A stretch of 19,179 bases of DNA from Sulfurovum sp. (GTDB lineage: Bacteria > Campylobacterota > Campylobacteria > Campylobacterales > Sulfurovaceae), in NCBI GenBank assembly GCA_026985755.1, contig JALSPX010000028.1:1-19179 (forward strand), in the 5' to 3' direction. This document shows positions 7,181 to 14,493 of the stretch, piece after piece. Under the pieces are notes generated by a model that saw nothing but the letters and a program-made list of their open reading frames with translations, ran no database searches and was not told the DNA's origin. The position numbers and the translations under genes are program-made. Positions within the stretch are counted from its first letter, which is position 1; every line of letters starts with the position of its first letter.

Positions 7181-7294
7181 ATGAAGGTTAGACCATCAGT
7201 AAAGAAAATGTGTGATGATTGTAAAATCATTAAACGCAAGGGTATCGTACGCGTGATTTGTAAAAATCCAAAACATAAACAAAGACAAGGATAA
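7181..7294 (+). CDS. rpmJ: 50S ribosomal protein L36, zinc-binding form
   Basis: L36 is the smallest ribosomal protein, bound to 23S rRNA. The 37-residue product MKVRPSVKKMCDDCKIIKRKG... carries the zinc site C11-x2-C14, C27 and H32, so this is the C+ form. It ends KHKQRQG and TAA at 7292-7294. AAGGAAG at 7171-7177 precedes the ATG. It opens the alpha operon and is followed by rpsM after 2 nt. It and the type Z S14 are both zinc-dependent. Confidence 0.96.
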   Translation: MKVRPSVKKMCDDCKIIKRKGIVRVICKNPKHKQRQG

Positions 7295-7296
7295 AC

Positions 7297-7659
7297 ATGG
7301 CTCGTATTGCAGGGGTTGATTTGCCACAGAAAAAGAGAATGGAGTATGCACTTACTTACATTTTTGGAATTGGGTTAAAAACATCAAGAGATATTCTTGA
7401 TAGAACAGGTATTGATTACAACATTAGAGTTCATGAATTATCAGATGTGCAAGCAGCACAGATTCGTCAAGATATTCAAGAGAATGTTATGGTGGAAGGT
7501 GATCTTAGAAAAAAAGTGACTATGGATATCAAAGCACTTATGGACTTAGGATCATACAGAGGTTTAAGACACAGAAGAGGGCTTCCTGTTCGTGGACAAA
7601 AAACAAAGACAAATGCACGTACTCGTAAGGGTAAACGTAAAACTGTCGGCGCGGCATAA
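7297..7659 (+). CDS. rpsM: 30S ribosomal protein S13
   Basis: S13 sits in the head of the small subunit and contacts P-site tRNA and L5. The 120-residue product has the opening MARIAGVDLP, the helix-two-turn-helix region ALTYIFGIGLKTSRDIL, and the C-terminal signature GLRHRRGLPVRGQKTKTNARTRKGKRKTV. It begins 2 nt after rpmJ and is followed by rpsK. Length is standard. Confidence 0.98.
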   Translation: MARIAGVDLPQKKRMEYALTYIFGIGLKTSRDILDRTGIDYNIRVHELSDVQAAQIRQDIQENVMVEGDLRKKVTMDIKALMDLGSYRGLRHRRGLPVRGQKTKTNARTRKGKRKTVGAA

Positions 7660-7672
7660 GGAGTAGTTGGAT

Positions 7673-8047
7673 ATGGCTAAGAAAAAAGCAAAAAAAAGTA
7701 TTGCCAAAGCAGTTGTTTATGTGGCAGCTACTTTCAATAATACTGTGATTACAGTCACAGATGAGATGGGAAATGTTATCGCTTGGAGTTCTGCAGGGGC
7801 ATTAGGCTTTAAAGGCTCTAAGAAGTCAACACCTTTTGCTGCAACAGAAGCCGTAGCTGATGCAATGGCAAAAGCAATGGAAAATGGTGTAAAAGAAGTA
7901 GGGATTAAAGTACAAGGTCCTGGTTCTGGTAGAGATACAGCTGTCAAAGCAATTGGTGCAACTGAAGGAATTAAAGTATCATTCCTAAAAGACATTACTC
8001 CACTACCACATAATGGTTGTAGACCACCTAAGAAGAGAAGGGTATAA
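7673..8047 (+). CDS. rpsK: 30S ribosomal protein S11
   Basis: S11 is a platform protein near the mRNA exit and E site. The 124-residue product runs MAKKKAKKSIAKAVVYVAATFNNT, then VTDEMGNVIAWSSAGALGFKGSKKSTPFAA, and the C-terminal ITPLPHNGCRPPKKRRV, all diagnostic. An in-frame TTG at 7667 is only 3 nt from the AAGGAG at 7658-7663, while the ATG at 7673 is 9 nt away and gives the family's usual N terminus, so 7673 is chosen. Confidence 0.97.
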   Translation: MAKKKAKKSIAKAVVYVAATFNNTVITVTDEMGNVIAWSSAGALGFKGSKKSTPFAATEAVADAMAKAMENGVKEVGIKVQGPGSGRDTAVKAIGATEGIKVSFLKDITPLPHNGCRPPKKRRV

Positions 8048-8048
8048 C

Positions 8049-8675
8049 ATGGCAAGATATAGAGGTCCGGTTGAAAGACTAGAAAGAAGACTTGGCGTTG
8101 ATTTAGGATTAAAAGGTGAGCGTAGACTTGCTGGTAAATCTGCATTAGAGAAAAGACCATATGCTCCAGGGCAACATGGTCAAAGAAGAACAAAAATTTC
8201 AGAATATGGTCTTCAGCTTCAAGAGAAGCAAAAAGCGAAGTTTATGTATGGTGTTTCTGAAAAACAATTTAGAGCATTATACAAAGAAGCAAACTCAAAA
8301 GATGGAAACACAGGTGCTATTCTTATCCAACTACTTGAGCAAAGACTTGACAATGTAGTATACAGAATGGGTTTTGCAACGACTAGAGCATCTGCTAGAC
8401 AATTTGTAAACCATGGTCATGTACTTGTAGACGGGAAAAGAGTTGATATTCCTTCTTATAGAGTAAAAGCAGGTCAAAAAATTGAAATCAGAGAAAAGTC
8501 TAAGACGAATCCACAGATTTTAAGAGCCATCGAATTAACTAATCAAACAGGTATGGTTGAGTGGGTTGACATGGACAAAGAAAAACTTTTTGGACTCTTT
8601 ACAAGAGTACCAGAAAGAGATGAAATTGCAATCCCAGTAGAAGAGCGTCTAATCGTCGAGCTTTACTCTAAATAA
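8049..8675 (+). CDS. rpsD: 30S ribosomal protein S4, zinc-free form
   Basis: S4 is a primary 16S rRNA-binding assembly protein; in E. coli it represses the alpha operon by binding its leader. The 208-residue product starts MARYRGPVERLERRLG at the ATG at 8049, one base after the rpsK stop; the open frame extends upstream but the earlier start would disrupt the family N terminus. YAPGQHGQRR and the S4 RNA-binding domain with LEQRLDNVVYRMGFATTRASARQFVNHGHVLVDGK are clear. There are no cysteines, so this is the C- form. The structured leader upstream of rpmJ is a natural candidate target. Confidence 0.97.
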   Translation: MARYRGPVERLERRLGVDLGLKGERRLAGKSALEKRPYAPGQHGQRRTKISEYGLQLQEKQKAKFMYGVSEKQFRALYKEANSKDGNTGAILIQLLEQRLDNVVYRMGFATTRASARQFVNHGHVLVDGKRVDIPSYRVKAGQKIEIREKSKTNPQILRAIELTNQTGMVEWVDMDKEKLFGLFTRVPERDEIAIPVEERLIVELYSK

Positions 8676-8695
8676 TACATAAGCAAAGGCTATTA

Positions 8696-9697
8696 ATGAG
8701 AAAAATTAAAATTGCACCATTTATGCCAACAGAGGTAGGTGTCAATGAAATCAGTGCAAATCGTGCTGAAATCACTGCCTATCCTTTTGAAAGCGGTTAT
8801 GCTGTTACACTTGCACACCCATTAAGAAGACTTATTTTAGGCTCTTCGATTGGTTATGCTCCTATCTCTATCAAGATAGAAGGTGCAGCACATGAGTTTG
8901 ATAATATTAGAGGTATGCATGAAGATGTTGCTGTACTTATCATTAATCTTAAAAATATTCGTTTCAAGATTAAAGATGAGAGTGATAGGGTAGAGTTAAA
9001 GTACTCTTTCACTGGACACAAAGAAGTAACAGCTCAGGATTTAAACAATGATCAAGTTGAGATAGTCAATGGTGATTTACCTTTGGCAACACTTAATGAA
9101 GATGCAACACTTGAATTTACCGTTGTGATCTCAAAAGGAATTGGATATGTTCCTAGTGAGGAGTTAAGAGATGATGTTGCATCAGATGCTATTGCACTAG
9201 ATGCATTTTTTACGCCTGTCAGAAAAGCAAATTATAAAATTGACCCTGTACTTGTAGAGGATAACCCCAATTTTGAGAAGATTACATTTGATATCGAAAC
9301 AGATGGACAAATTGGGCCAGTCGAAGCATTTACAAATGCACTAGAAGTGATGAATAAGCAGCTTTCTGTATTTAATGGTGTATTGGATGTAGATATTTCA
9401 ACAACACCAATCAAAAGAAATTCTGATGATTCTGAGCTAAAGCCATTCTTGCTTACTGTAGATAGTTTGGGGCTAAGTGCGAGATCATTTAATTCGCTTG
9501 ACAGAGCAGGGATAAAATATCTTGGAGAATTGGTACTTATGAGTGAAAATGAGATTAAAAATATCAAAAATCTTGGTAAAAAATCTTTGGATGAAATCAA
9601 TGAGTGCCTTGTAGAGCATGGATATGGTTCAGAGTATGAACTTGCAGAGAATATAAGAATAAATCTTATAAAGAAAATTGAACAACTAAAAGTTTAG
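8696..9697 (+). CDS. rpoA: DNA-directed RNA polymerase alpha subunit
   Basis: Alpha forms the dimer that scaffolds RNA polymerase assembly; its C-terminal domain contacts UP elements and activators. The 333-residue product has the N-terminal domain (about residues 1-230, with YAVTLAHPLRRLILGSSIGYAPISIKIEGA and the RGMHEDVAVLIINLK block), a linker, and the C-terminal helix-hairpin-helix domain (about 255-320) with LGLSARSFNSLDRAGIKYLGEL and IKNLGKKSLDEI. It lies between rpsD and rplQ, the usual alpha operon order. Confidence 0.98.
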   Translation: MRKIKIAPFMPTEVGVNEISANRAEITAYPFESGYAVTLAHPLRRLILGSSIGYAPISIKIEGAAHEFDNIRGMHEDVAVLIINLKNIRFKIKDESDRVELKYSFTGHKEVTAQDLNNDQVEIVNGDLPLATLNEDATLEFTVVISKGIGYVPSEELRDDVASDAIALDAFFTPVRKANYKIDPVLVEDNPNFEKITFDIETDGQIGPVEAFTNALEVMNKQLSVFNGVLDVDISTTPIKRNSDDSELKPFLLTVDSLGLSARSFNSLDRAGIKYLGELVLMSENEIKNIKNLGKKSLDEINECLVEHGYGSEYELAENIRINLIKKIEQLKV

Positions 9698-9720
9698 TTG
9701 TTACTATATAAAGGACAAAC

Positions 9721-10071
9721 ATGAGACATAAGCATGGGTATCGTAAATTAAACAGAACGTCTTCTCATAGAGCGGCACTTCTTAAAAACCTTTCGATTGC
9801 TTTGACAAAAGAAGGTAAAATAGAGACAACATTGCCAAAAGCAAAAGAGCTTAGGTCATATTATGAAAAACTTATTACCAAAGCTTCAAGTGGTGATTTT
9901 AATGCACACAGAGCTATTTTTGCAATGTTGCAACACAAAGAGACCACAAATACTATTGTAAATGAAATTGCCCCTAAATATGCAGACAGAAATGGTGGAT
10001 ATACACGTATTATCAAAACACGTATGAGAAAAGGTGATGCAGCACCTATGGCAATTATTGAATTAATCTAA
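9721..10071 (+). CDS. rplQ: 50S ribosomal protein L17
   Basis: L17 lies near the polypeptide exit tunnel. The 116-residue product has MRHKHGYRKLNRTSSHRAALLKNL at the N terminus, the TTLPKAKELRSYYEKLI segment and the end YTRIIKTRMRKGDAAPMAIIEL. It ends the alpha operon, and the following 209 bp hold two hairpins that may stop transcription and promoters for the next genes. Confidence 0.97.
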   Translation: MRHKHGYRKLNRTSSHRAALLKNLSIALTKEGKIETTLPKAKELRSYYEKLITKASSGDFNAHRAIFAMLQHKETTNTIVNEIAPKYADRNGGYTRIIKTRMRKGDAAPMAIIELI

Positions 10072-10096
10072 TTCATTTGCTTCTGCAATCTTAAGC

Positions 10097-10120
10097 ATTT
10101 CAAGGCTTTTGCCTTGAAAT
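10097..10120 (+). terminator. Hairpin after rplQ, probable alpha operon terminator
   Basis: ATTTCAAGGC (10097-10106) and GCCTTGAAAT (10111-10120) form a perfect 10-bp stem with a TTTT loop. The U tract is displaced (CATACTGATTTTTC follows), so termination strength is uncertain, but the stem and its position 25 nt after the rplQ stop fit the end of the operon. Confidence 0.55.
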
Positions 10121-10156
10121 CATACTGATTTTTCTTCAAATCCTTTTTTATATCCA

Positions 10157-10185
10157 TTGACAAAGTAATCCTTTTAGTGTATAAC
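10157..10185 (+). promoter_or_regulatory. Sigma-70-type promoter upstream of nfu (distal)
   Basis: TTGACA at 10157-10162 and TATAAC at 10180-10185 are separated by exactly 17 bp, a near-consensus promoter. Transcription would start near 10192, giving a leader of about 90 nt before the nfu start. A short hairpin with a T tract lies within this leader. Confidence 0.6.
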
Positions 10186-10209
10186 ACACATAGTTGTAAG
10201 AGTCCAACA

Positions 10210-10231
10210 CACTATTGTAGTGGTGCTTTTT
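10210..10231 (+). terminator. Short hairpin with T tract in the nfu leader
   Basis: CACTA (10210-10214) and TAGTG (10218-10222) form a 5-bp stem with a TTG loop, followed by GTGC and TTTTT at 10227-10231. It could be a second terminator for the alpha operon or an attenuator in the transcript from the promoter at 10157. The stem is short. Confidence 0.3.
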
Positions 10232-10244
10232 ACAATGATTTTGT

Positions 10245-10250
10245 TATAAT
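10245..10250 (+). promoter_or_regulatory. -10 element proximal to nfu
   Basis: A consensus TATAAT 30 bp before the nfu start, preceded by T-rich DNA without a clear -35. It lies downstream of the T-tract hairpin, so a transcript from here would bypass it. Confidence 0.5.
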
Positions 10251-10280
10251 AAAATTATATGAGTATAATAAGGAGATAGA

Positions 10281-10559
10281 GTGATTCCGTTTACAGATGA
10301 AGAGTTACAACCAGCCGTAGAGAGTGTGATTGAAAAGGTGAGACCTTCCATTCAACTCGATGGAGGAGACATAACGCTACTTAATATTGACAATGGCAAA
10401 GTATATGTGCAGTTACAAGGTGCCTGTGTAGGATGTGGAAGTTCTGGTACAACTATTAAATTTGGGGTAGAAAGACAAATGCAAACCTTAATACATCCAG
10501 AGATTACTGTTGTAAATGTCCCACATGGATTTGAAGATAAGTTGGATCAATTAGGATAG
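10281..10559 (+). CDS. NifU-like C-terminal domain protein (Nfu-type Fe-S scaffold)
   Basis: Nfu proteins carry and pass on [4Fe-4S] clusters to target enzymes in the cytosol. The 92-residue product is a stand-alone Nfu domain: VIEKVRPSIQLDGGDITLLNI near the N terminus and the cluster-binding C49-x2-C52 in LQGACVGCGSSGTTIKFGVE, with the hydrophobic VNV strand near the C terminus. Translation begins at GTG, with AAGGAG at 10270-10275 spaced 5 nt. It is followed after 3 nt by a conserved hypothetical gene and then murE, an order I recall from other Campylobacterota. Confidence 0.92.
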   Translation: MIPFTDEELQPAVESVIEKVRPSIQLDGGDITLLNIDNGKVYVQLQGACVGCGSSGTTIKFGVERQMQTLIHPEITVVNVPHGFEDKLDQLG

Positions 10560-10562
10560 ATT

Positions 10563-11141
10563 ATGGCTAAGATAAATCAAGATATATTATTGCAACGTGC
10601 AGAGAGTGAATTCCTTCAAGGAAACTTTACAAAAGCATTGCGTTCGTATGGATTGATATTAAACGATTACCCTACACTTGATGAAGCTAAGGTAGGTGTT
10701 TATCTCTCTGATTTGGGATTTGAAAGTAAAGATGAAGCACAGGCACTTTTTGATTATTACCAAATTATTAAAGATGAAAAAGAGAATGCCATTGATATTA
10801 TAAATGGGCTTATTGCCTCTTTGGATACATCAAAAGAAGCGATTAAAAATTTACTTTTGGATCCTATAGAAGAACAGGTGGAGTATAGTGATGGTATACG
10901 GTATAGTGACTTTTTGGAATTTGTAAAAAGCAGAGGTAGTTTTAAAAAAACCTTTGAAGATATTATGTTCTCAACAAAAGTAGTGATTACTGATAAAGAT
11001 GAGTTTATCGATTTTGTGACGAAGTTATCAAGCGAAGGATTTGATGAGATGGCATTGGGATATCTTGATGCAACTTCTCACCTTTTTGGCAATGATCAAG
11101 ATGTCTTGGCACTTTATAGCGTTGTAAAAGGAAATAGATAG
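10563..11141 (+). CDS. Conserved hypothetical protein with N-terminal TPR-like helices
   Basis: I do not recognise a function. The 192-residue product is soluble, acidic and almost entirely helical in appearance, with no signal peptide or membrane segment. Residues about 6-40 (ILLQRAESEFLQGNFTKALRSYGLILNDYP) look like one TPR repeat, with further helical pairs possible up to about 90; the end (ISSEGFDEMALGYLDATSHLFG-like, here KLSSEGFDEMALGYLDATSHLFG) could be another. It starts 3 nt after nfu and abuts murE without a gap, so the three genes are almost certainly cotranscribed. The nfu-hypothetical-murE order seems conserved in epsilonproteobacteria, which suggests a housekeeping role. Confidence 0.85.
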   Translation: MAKINQDILLQRAESEFLQGNFTKALRSYGLILNDYPTLDEAKVGVYLSDLGFESKDEAQALFDYYQIIKDEKENAIDIINGLIASLDTSKEAIKNLLLDPIEEQVEYSDGIRYSDFLEFVKSRGSFKKTFEDIMFSTKVVITDKDEFIDFVTKLSSEGFDEMALGYLDATSHLFGNDQDVLALYSVVKGNR

Positions 11142-12434
11142 GTGAAAATACCTTTTGAAAAATACGAAGGCTTTGCTTTTTTAAGTGATGATACATCTAC
11201 CTTAGATGCCAATACTCTCTTTTTGAAAACAGAACAAAACAGACACTATTTTGAAAAATTAGAAATAAAACCTTCTGTGTTGACACCAAAAGAACTTATA
11301 ACATTATGGGGTTTGGAGTCTATGAAGGTAGTGGGTGTCACAGGCACTAATGGAAAGACAACAGTCACTGCGGCTATCTACTCTTTTTTACTTGATTTGG
11401 ATGAGAAGCCTGCTTTGCAAGGTACCCGTGGGCTATTTGCTGAGGAGAAGCGGATAGAAGAGAAGAGTATGACTACGCCTTCTATCTTAGAAACTTTACA
11501 TAATATGAAGCAGACCCATGATTTGGGTTGTGAGTACTTTATTATGGAGGTGAGTTCTCATGCGATTGATCAAAAGCGTATAGAAGGGCTTGCTTTTGCA
11601 CTGAAAGTGCATACGAATGTCACCTCAGACCATTTAGATTATCATGGTACGGTGGAGGAGTATAGACGTATAAAAAGTCTCTTTTTTGCAGATGAAACGC
11701 CTAAGTTACTGAACAAAGATGATATTAAAAATATCACATATAACCCCATTGGGGCTCAGAGCTATGGTGTAGATGAACCTGCGACTTTTAAGGTGCAGGC
11801 TTTTTCCCTGCTGGAGGGAATCACTGCGGGTATTAAACATTTACAAACAGAAGCGACATTTCACTCGCCTATGGTAGGACTGTTTAATCTCTTTAACCTT
11901 ATGGCGGCTATTGGTTCTGTACAGATACTTACAGGTAGAAATATAGAAGAAGTGTGTGCAGTGGTAGAAGACTTTGCAGGTGTTTCTGGACGTATGGAGG
12001 TGGTAAGTCGTAATCCACTTGTGATTGTGGATTTTGCCCATACAGATGATGGGATGCACGCGGTCTTAGAGTCTATGAAAGATAGAGATATCTCCGTGGT
12101 GTTTGGTGCAGGTGGCAACAGAGACAAAGATAAACGTCCTCGTATGGGTGCAGTCGCAGGACGCTATGCCAATAAAATCTATGTAACCTCAGACAATCCT
12201 CGTGATGAAGTACCTGAGCAGATACTAGAAGATATTTTAGTCGGCTTACGTGGCAAAGAGAATGTCACTGCCTGTCCAGATAGAAGATTAGCCATCAAAC
12301 TAGCCCTCGATGCACTCGAAGAGAACGAGGTACTTCTTATTCTTGGTAAAGGGGATGAAGAGTATCAAGAGATCAAAGGTGTGAAACACCCGTTTGACGA
12401 TAGAAAGGTAGTGAGAGAATTATTAAAGATTTAA
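11142..12434 (+). CDS. murE: UDP-MurNAc-tripeptide ligase MurE, meso-diaminopimelate type
   Basis: MurE adds meso-diaminopimelate to UDP-MurNAc-L-Ala-D-Glu in cytosolic peptidoglycan synthesis, using ATP. The 430-residue product has the Mur-ligase P-loop GTNGKTT at 68-74, the MEVSSHAIDQKR block at 135-146, the lysine expected to be carbamylated at K178 (YRRIKSLFF), and DNPRDE at 351-356, the motif that selects meso-DAP rather than lysine. It is shorter than the about 495-residue E. coli enzyme, mainly at the N terminus, as in other epsilonproteobacteria. The start is GTG, directly after the upstream stop, with AAGGA at about 11128-11132. A REP-like palindrome follows. Confidence 0.96.
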   Translation: MKIPFEKYEGFAFLSDDTSTLDANTLFLKTEQNRHYFEKLEIKPSVLTPKELITLWGLESMKVVGVTGTNGKTTVTAAIYSFLLDLDEKPALQGTRGLFAEEKRIEEKSMTTPSILETLHNMKQTHDLGCEYFIMEVSSHAIDQKRIEGLAFALKVHTNVTSDHLDYHGTVEEYRRIKSLFFADETPKLLNKDDIKNITYNPIGAQSYGVDEPATFKVQAFSLLEGITAGIKHLQTEATFHSPMVGLFNLFNLMAAIGSVQILTGRNIEEVCAVVEDFAGVSGRMEVVSRNPLVIVDFAHTDDGMHAVLESMKDRDISVVFGAGGNRDKDKRPRMGAVAGRYANKIYVTSDNPRDEVPEQILEDILVGLRGKENVTACPDRRLAIKLALDALEENEVLLILGKGDEEYQEIKGVKHPFDDRKVVRELLKI

Positions 12435-12442
12435 TAATCCTA

Positions 12443-12524
12443 TAGGTCGGGTTGCCCTCATCTCGACAATCTTCATAGCAAATTTTTTATACAAATTCAT
12501 GTCGGGATGAGGCATCCCGACCTA
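12443..12524. repeat. REP-like double palindrome between converging genes
   Basis: Two inverted copies of a G/C-rich sequence face each other: TAGGTCGGG... at 12443-12468 and its near reverse complement at 12500-12524. The right copy alone is a hairpin, GTCGGGATG-AGG-CATCCCGAC (12501-12521), a perfect 9-bp stem; the left copy is a less perfect one. About 31 bp of A/T-rich DNA separates them. This is the layout of REP/BIME or small MITE elements. It is much richer in G+C than the surroundings and could also act as a terminator for both strands. The right edge supplies the TAG stop (12522-12524) of the minus-strand gene. Confidence 0.75.
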
Positions 12525-13805
12525 CATATTGCCCATCTCAAATTTCTCCCCATTTTTTTGTGTGTCCTTGTAGCGTTTGTTTGCGTGGATAAGCTGGTAT
12601 GCCATCCATGTAAAAGAGAGCACGGTAAGCACTCCCGCTAAAAAAATAAACAGAGGCATAAAGAGTGACAACACAAACGTGACAACAGTTGCTAGGTGAA
12701 TGTAAAGGTGTTTTTTTGCAGTTTTAGGATGAATGATTTCATGCATCATAGGTGCAGAGAAGTAGCCTTGGCTACTGAGATGAAACCAGGTTAGAAATGG
12801 CACTATTTTGTAAAACATGGCAAAGAGAATACTAAGTGCAAAGCTGGCAAAAAAAATATAGCTTAGAGGTTTTAAAATTTCCAGTGTTGTCAATATTTGT
12901 AATAGATGACTTAAGAGGCTCAAAAGAAGAGCACTTAACCCAAGTCTCCAAAACCATACTGTCGCATCGGAGAGAGGACGTTTTTTTTGTGAGAGTCGTC
13001 TAAGTGTCAATAGTGCATAGAGTGTCAACAGTAGTACCAGAAGTATGTTTGATACTATCCAAATATTTGCATAAAACAGACTGATAAAGGTGCTAAGAAT
13101 CAGCACAGTAAAGAGTGTCAAAGGCAAATATCTACTGACAAGATCTGGATAGGGTGGTGTGACATAGAACATCTCTATCACCTGAAAAGAGATAGAGAGT
13201 ATCAGCAGTGCAACCCATCCAAAAAGTCCAAAAGAGTAGTGGGCTGTTTTTATCTGGGTGTAAAGTGTACCTTCTATGATGCCACTTAGTGTTGACAATA
13301 GATACAGAGCCAAAAAAACTATGATACCCAAAGAGAGAAGAGCAATCCCCATTCCTTTAGAAGAGGGTGTATGGTTTTGAAGTTTCAAGAGCTCTTTTAG
13401 CATAGGTGTAATGGCAGTGAGTATTGCAAAGGAAAGTAAGAGTGCGGCTATAAGGAAGAGCCATTTCATGTTCGGAAAGTTGAAGCCCAAGAGTAAAGCT
13501 ATGGTGCCTAGAGTAAAAGGATAGAGCAACAAGTTTGCTTTTTTTAGTGGAGAAGAGAGTTTAATCCCTGAAATCACAGGTAACATCTGAAAGAGTGCAG
13601 CAAACATAGATGACAACATGACACCCAGTGTCAATAGGTGTGTAAATGTCACAGCAGCGATACTTGAGGTATTAAATATATCCGTTTGATAGACAAAAAG
13701 TGAAACCCCTGAGAGTATGCCAAAAAGTGAGCCTAACAAAAAGAATCGAAATACAACAGTGATGGGTGGTGCTTGATCAAGCGAAAGTCCTTGTTGGTTA
13801 AACAT
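12522..13805 (-). CDS. Polytopic membrane protein, NnrS-like or heme-copper-oxidase-like, linked to hemerythrin/DUF2249
   Basis: The 427-residue product is very hydrophobic with about 12 membrane segments. It opens with SLDQAPPITVVFRFFLLGSL, a start I associate with a proteobacterial family found near hemerythrin, NorB and NnrS genes. Histidines lie within or next to membrane segments (H56 in FTHLLTLG, H189 in AHYSFGLFGW, H300, H342 in FLTWFH, H355), which suggests heme or metal binding as in NnrS or heme-copper oxidase subunit I. The function is not established. It is the last gene of a four-gene operon, and its ATG overlaps the end of the DUF2249 gene by 8 nt. Its stop codon lies in the REP-like element. 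Confidence 0.8.
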   Translation of the reverse strand: MFNQQGLSLDQAPPITVVFRFFLLGSLFGILSGVSLFVYQTDIFNTSSIAAVTFTHLLTLGVMLSSMFAALFQMLPVISGIKLSSPLKKANLLLYPFTLGTIALLLGFNFPNMKWLFLIAALLLSFAILTAITPMLKELLKLQNHTPSSKGMGIALLSLGIIVFLALYLLSTLSGIIEGTLYTQIKTAHYSFGLFGWVALLILSISFQVIEMFYVTPPYPDLVSRYLPLTLFTVLILSTFISLFYANIWIVSNILLVLLLTLYALLTLRRLSQKKRPLSDATVWFWRLGLSALLLSLLSHLLQILTTLEILKPLSYIFFASFALSILFAMFYKIVPFLTWFHLSSQGYFSAPMMHEIIHPKTAKKHLYIHLATVVTFVLSLFMPLFIFLAGVLTVLSFTWMAYQLIHANKRYKDTQKNGEKFEMGNM

Positions 13806-14055
13806 CTAATAAGGTAGTCAAATCTATCTGTGTATTTTTGCTAATCAGTATGTGCCACTCTTTTGCCTGGTCTTCTTGATTGACTACTTGGTATTGATGC
13901 TCTTTTGCCAAGTCAATTAAGGGTAGAGGATTTTTTCTATGTAGCATATAGAGATAGCTCTTTTCATCGAGGGTTTGGAGTATCTTCATCGCCATTTCGA
14001 GTGGTTTAGGGTGTTCCAAACTTCTGGCATCTAAGTCTATTTTATGCAAATTCAA
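13798..14055 (-). CDS. DUF2249 (TusA/SirA-like fold) protein
   Basis: The 85-residue product matches DUF2249: IDLDARSLEHPKPLEMAMKIL at about residues 6-26, then a turn with P-L-P-L-I-DL and a C-terminal strand, WHILISK. The family has the TusA-like two-layer fold but this copy has no cysteine at all, so it is not a sulfur carrier by the TusA mechanism. DUF2249 genes commonly sit beside hemerythrin and nitric oxide genes. Translation starts at TTG (14053-14055), overlapping the TGA of the hemerythrin gene by 2 nt; no in-frame ATG exists upstream of the conserved core, so the rare start is well supported. It overlaps the next gene too, so all are coupled. Confidence 0.85.
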   Translation of the reverse strand: MNLHKIDLDARSLEHPKPLEMAMKILQTLDEKSYLYMLHRKNPLPLIDLAKEHQYQVVNQEDQAKEWHILISKNTQIDLTTLLDV

Positions 14056-14492
14056 AGTGCTACCTTTTTCATACTCTCCAGTGTATGCTCTTTGAGTTCA
14101 GGTGGGAGTTGTCTATCACACATAGCATAGAGCATCTGCTCCTCTTTCATATTGTGCTGTTGTAGTAGAATCATCATAGACTCTGCTAAAGAGAGTGCAG
14201 CATCTTTATCCTGTTTCTCTATCGCTTTTGCCATGTTACCTATGAGCCCTCGTACTTGTTCATGTTCATATTTCATCACTTGGGTAGGCCCTTGCGTCAT
14301 GCCTGTTTGTGTTTCAAAGGCAGGGAAAAGTATCTCTTCTTCTCTTTTAAAATGTCTTAGTGTTTCATTGGCAAAGGCTAAAAATCTCTCATCTGCCAGA
14401 TTCCAATCCCCTGCTGCCATTGCCTCTTCTGCCTGAGCAAAAAGTGTGTCACACGCTCTATGTTCATGTTTCATATAGCTAGAAATCATCAT
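14052..14492 (-). CDS. Hemerythrin-like HHE-domain protein
   Basis: Bacterial hemerythrin-like proteins bind O2, NO or iron at a di-iron site in a four-helix bundle. With the start at 14492 the product has 146 residues: H9/H11 in helix 1 (MKHEHRACD), H47 and E51 in helix 2 (LRHFKREEEILFPAFE), H77 in helix 3 (YEHEQVRGL) and H113-x3-E117 in helix 4 (QQHNMKEEQMLY), which together supply a full ligand set. The frame is open further upstream, but ATG 14492 has an AAAGGA site and sits 1 nt after the stop of the upstream gene. It ends in a TTGA overlap with the DUF2249 gene. NO or O2 sensing or scavenging is inferred. Confidence 0.88.
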   Translation of the reverse strand: MMISSYMKHEHRACDTLFAQAEEAMAAGDWNLADERFLAFANETLRHFKREEEILFPAFETQTGMTQGPTQVMKYEHEQVRGLIGNMAKAIEKQDKDAALSLAESMMILLQQHNMKEEQMLYAMCDRQLPPELKEHTLESMKKVAL

Positions 14493-14493
14493 A

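Noticed and set aside
10068..10157. 29-codon minus-strand frame between rplQ and nfu
   Set aside because: It overlaps the rplQ stop, is made of Lys-rich low-complexity codons, has its ribosome binding site 12 nt away, and runs through the perfect hairpin that is better explained as a terminator.
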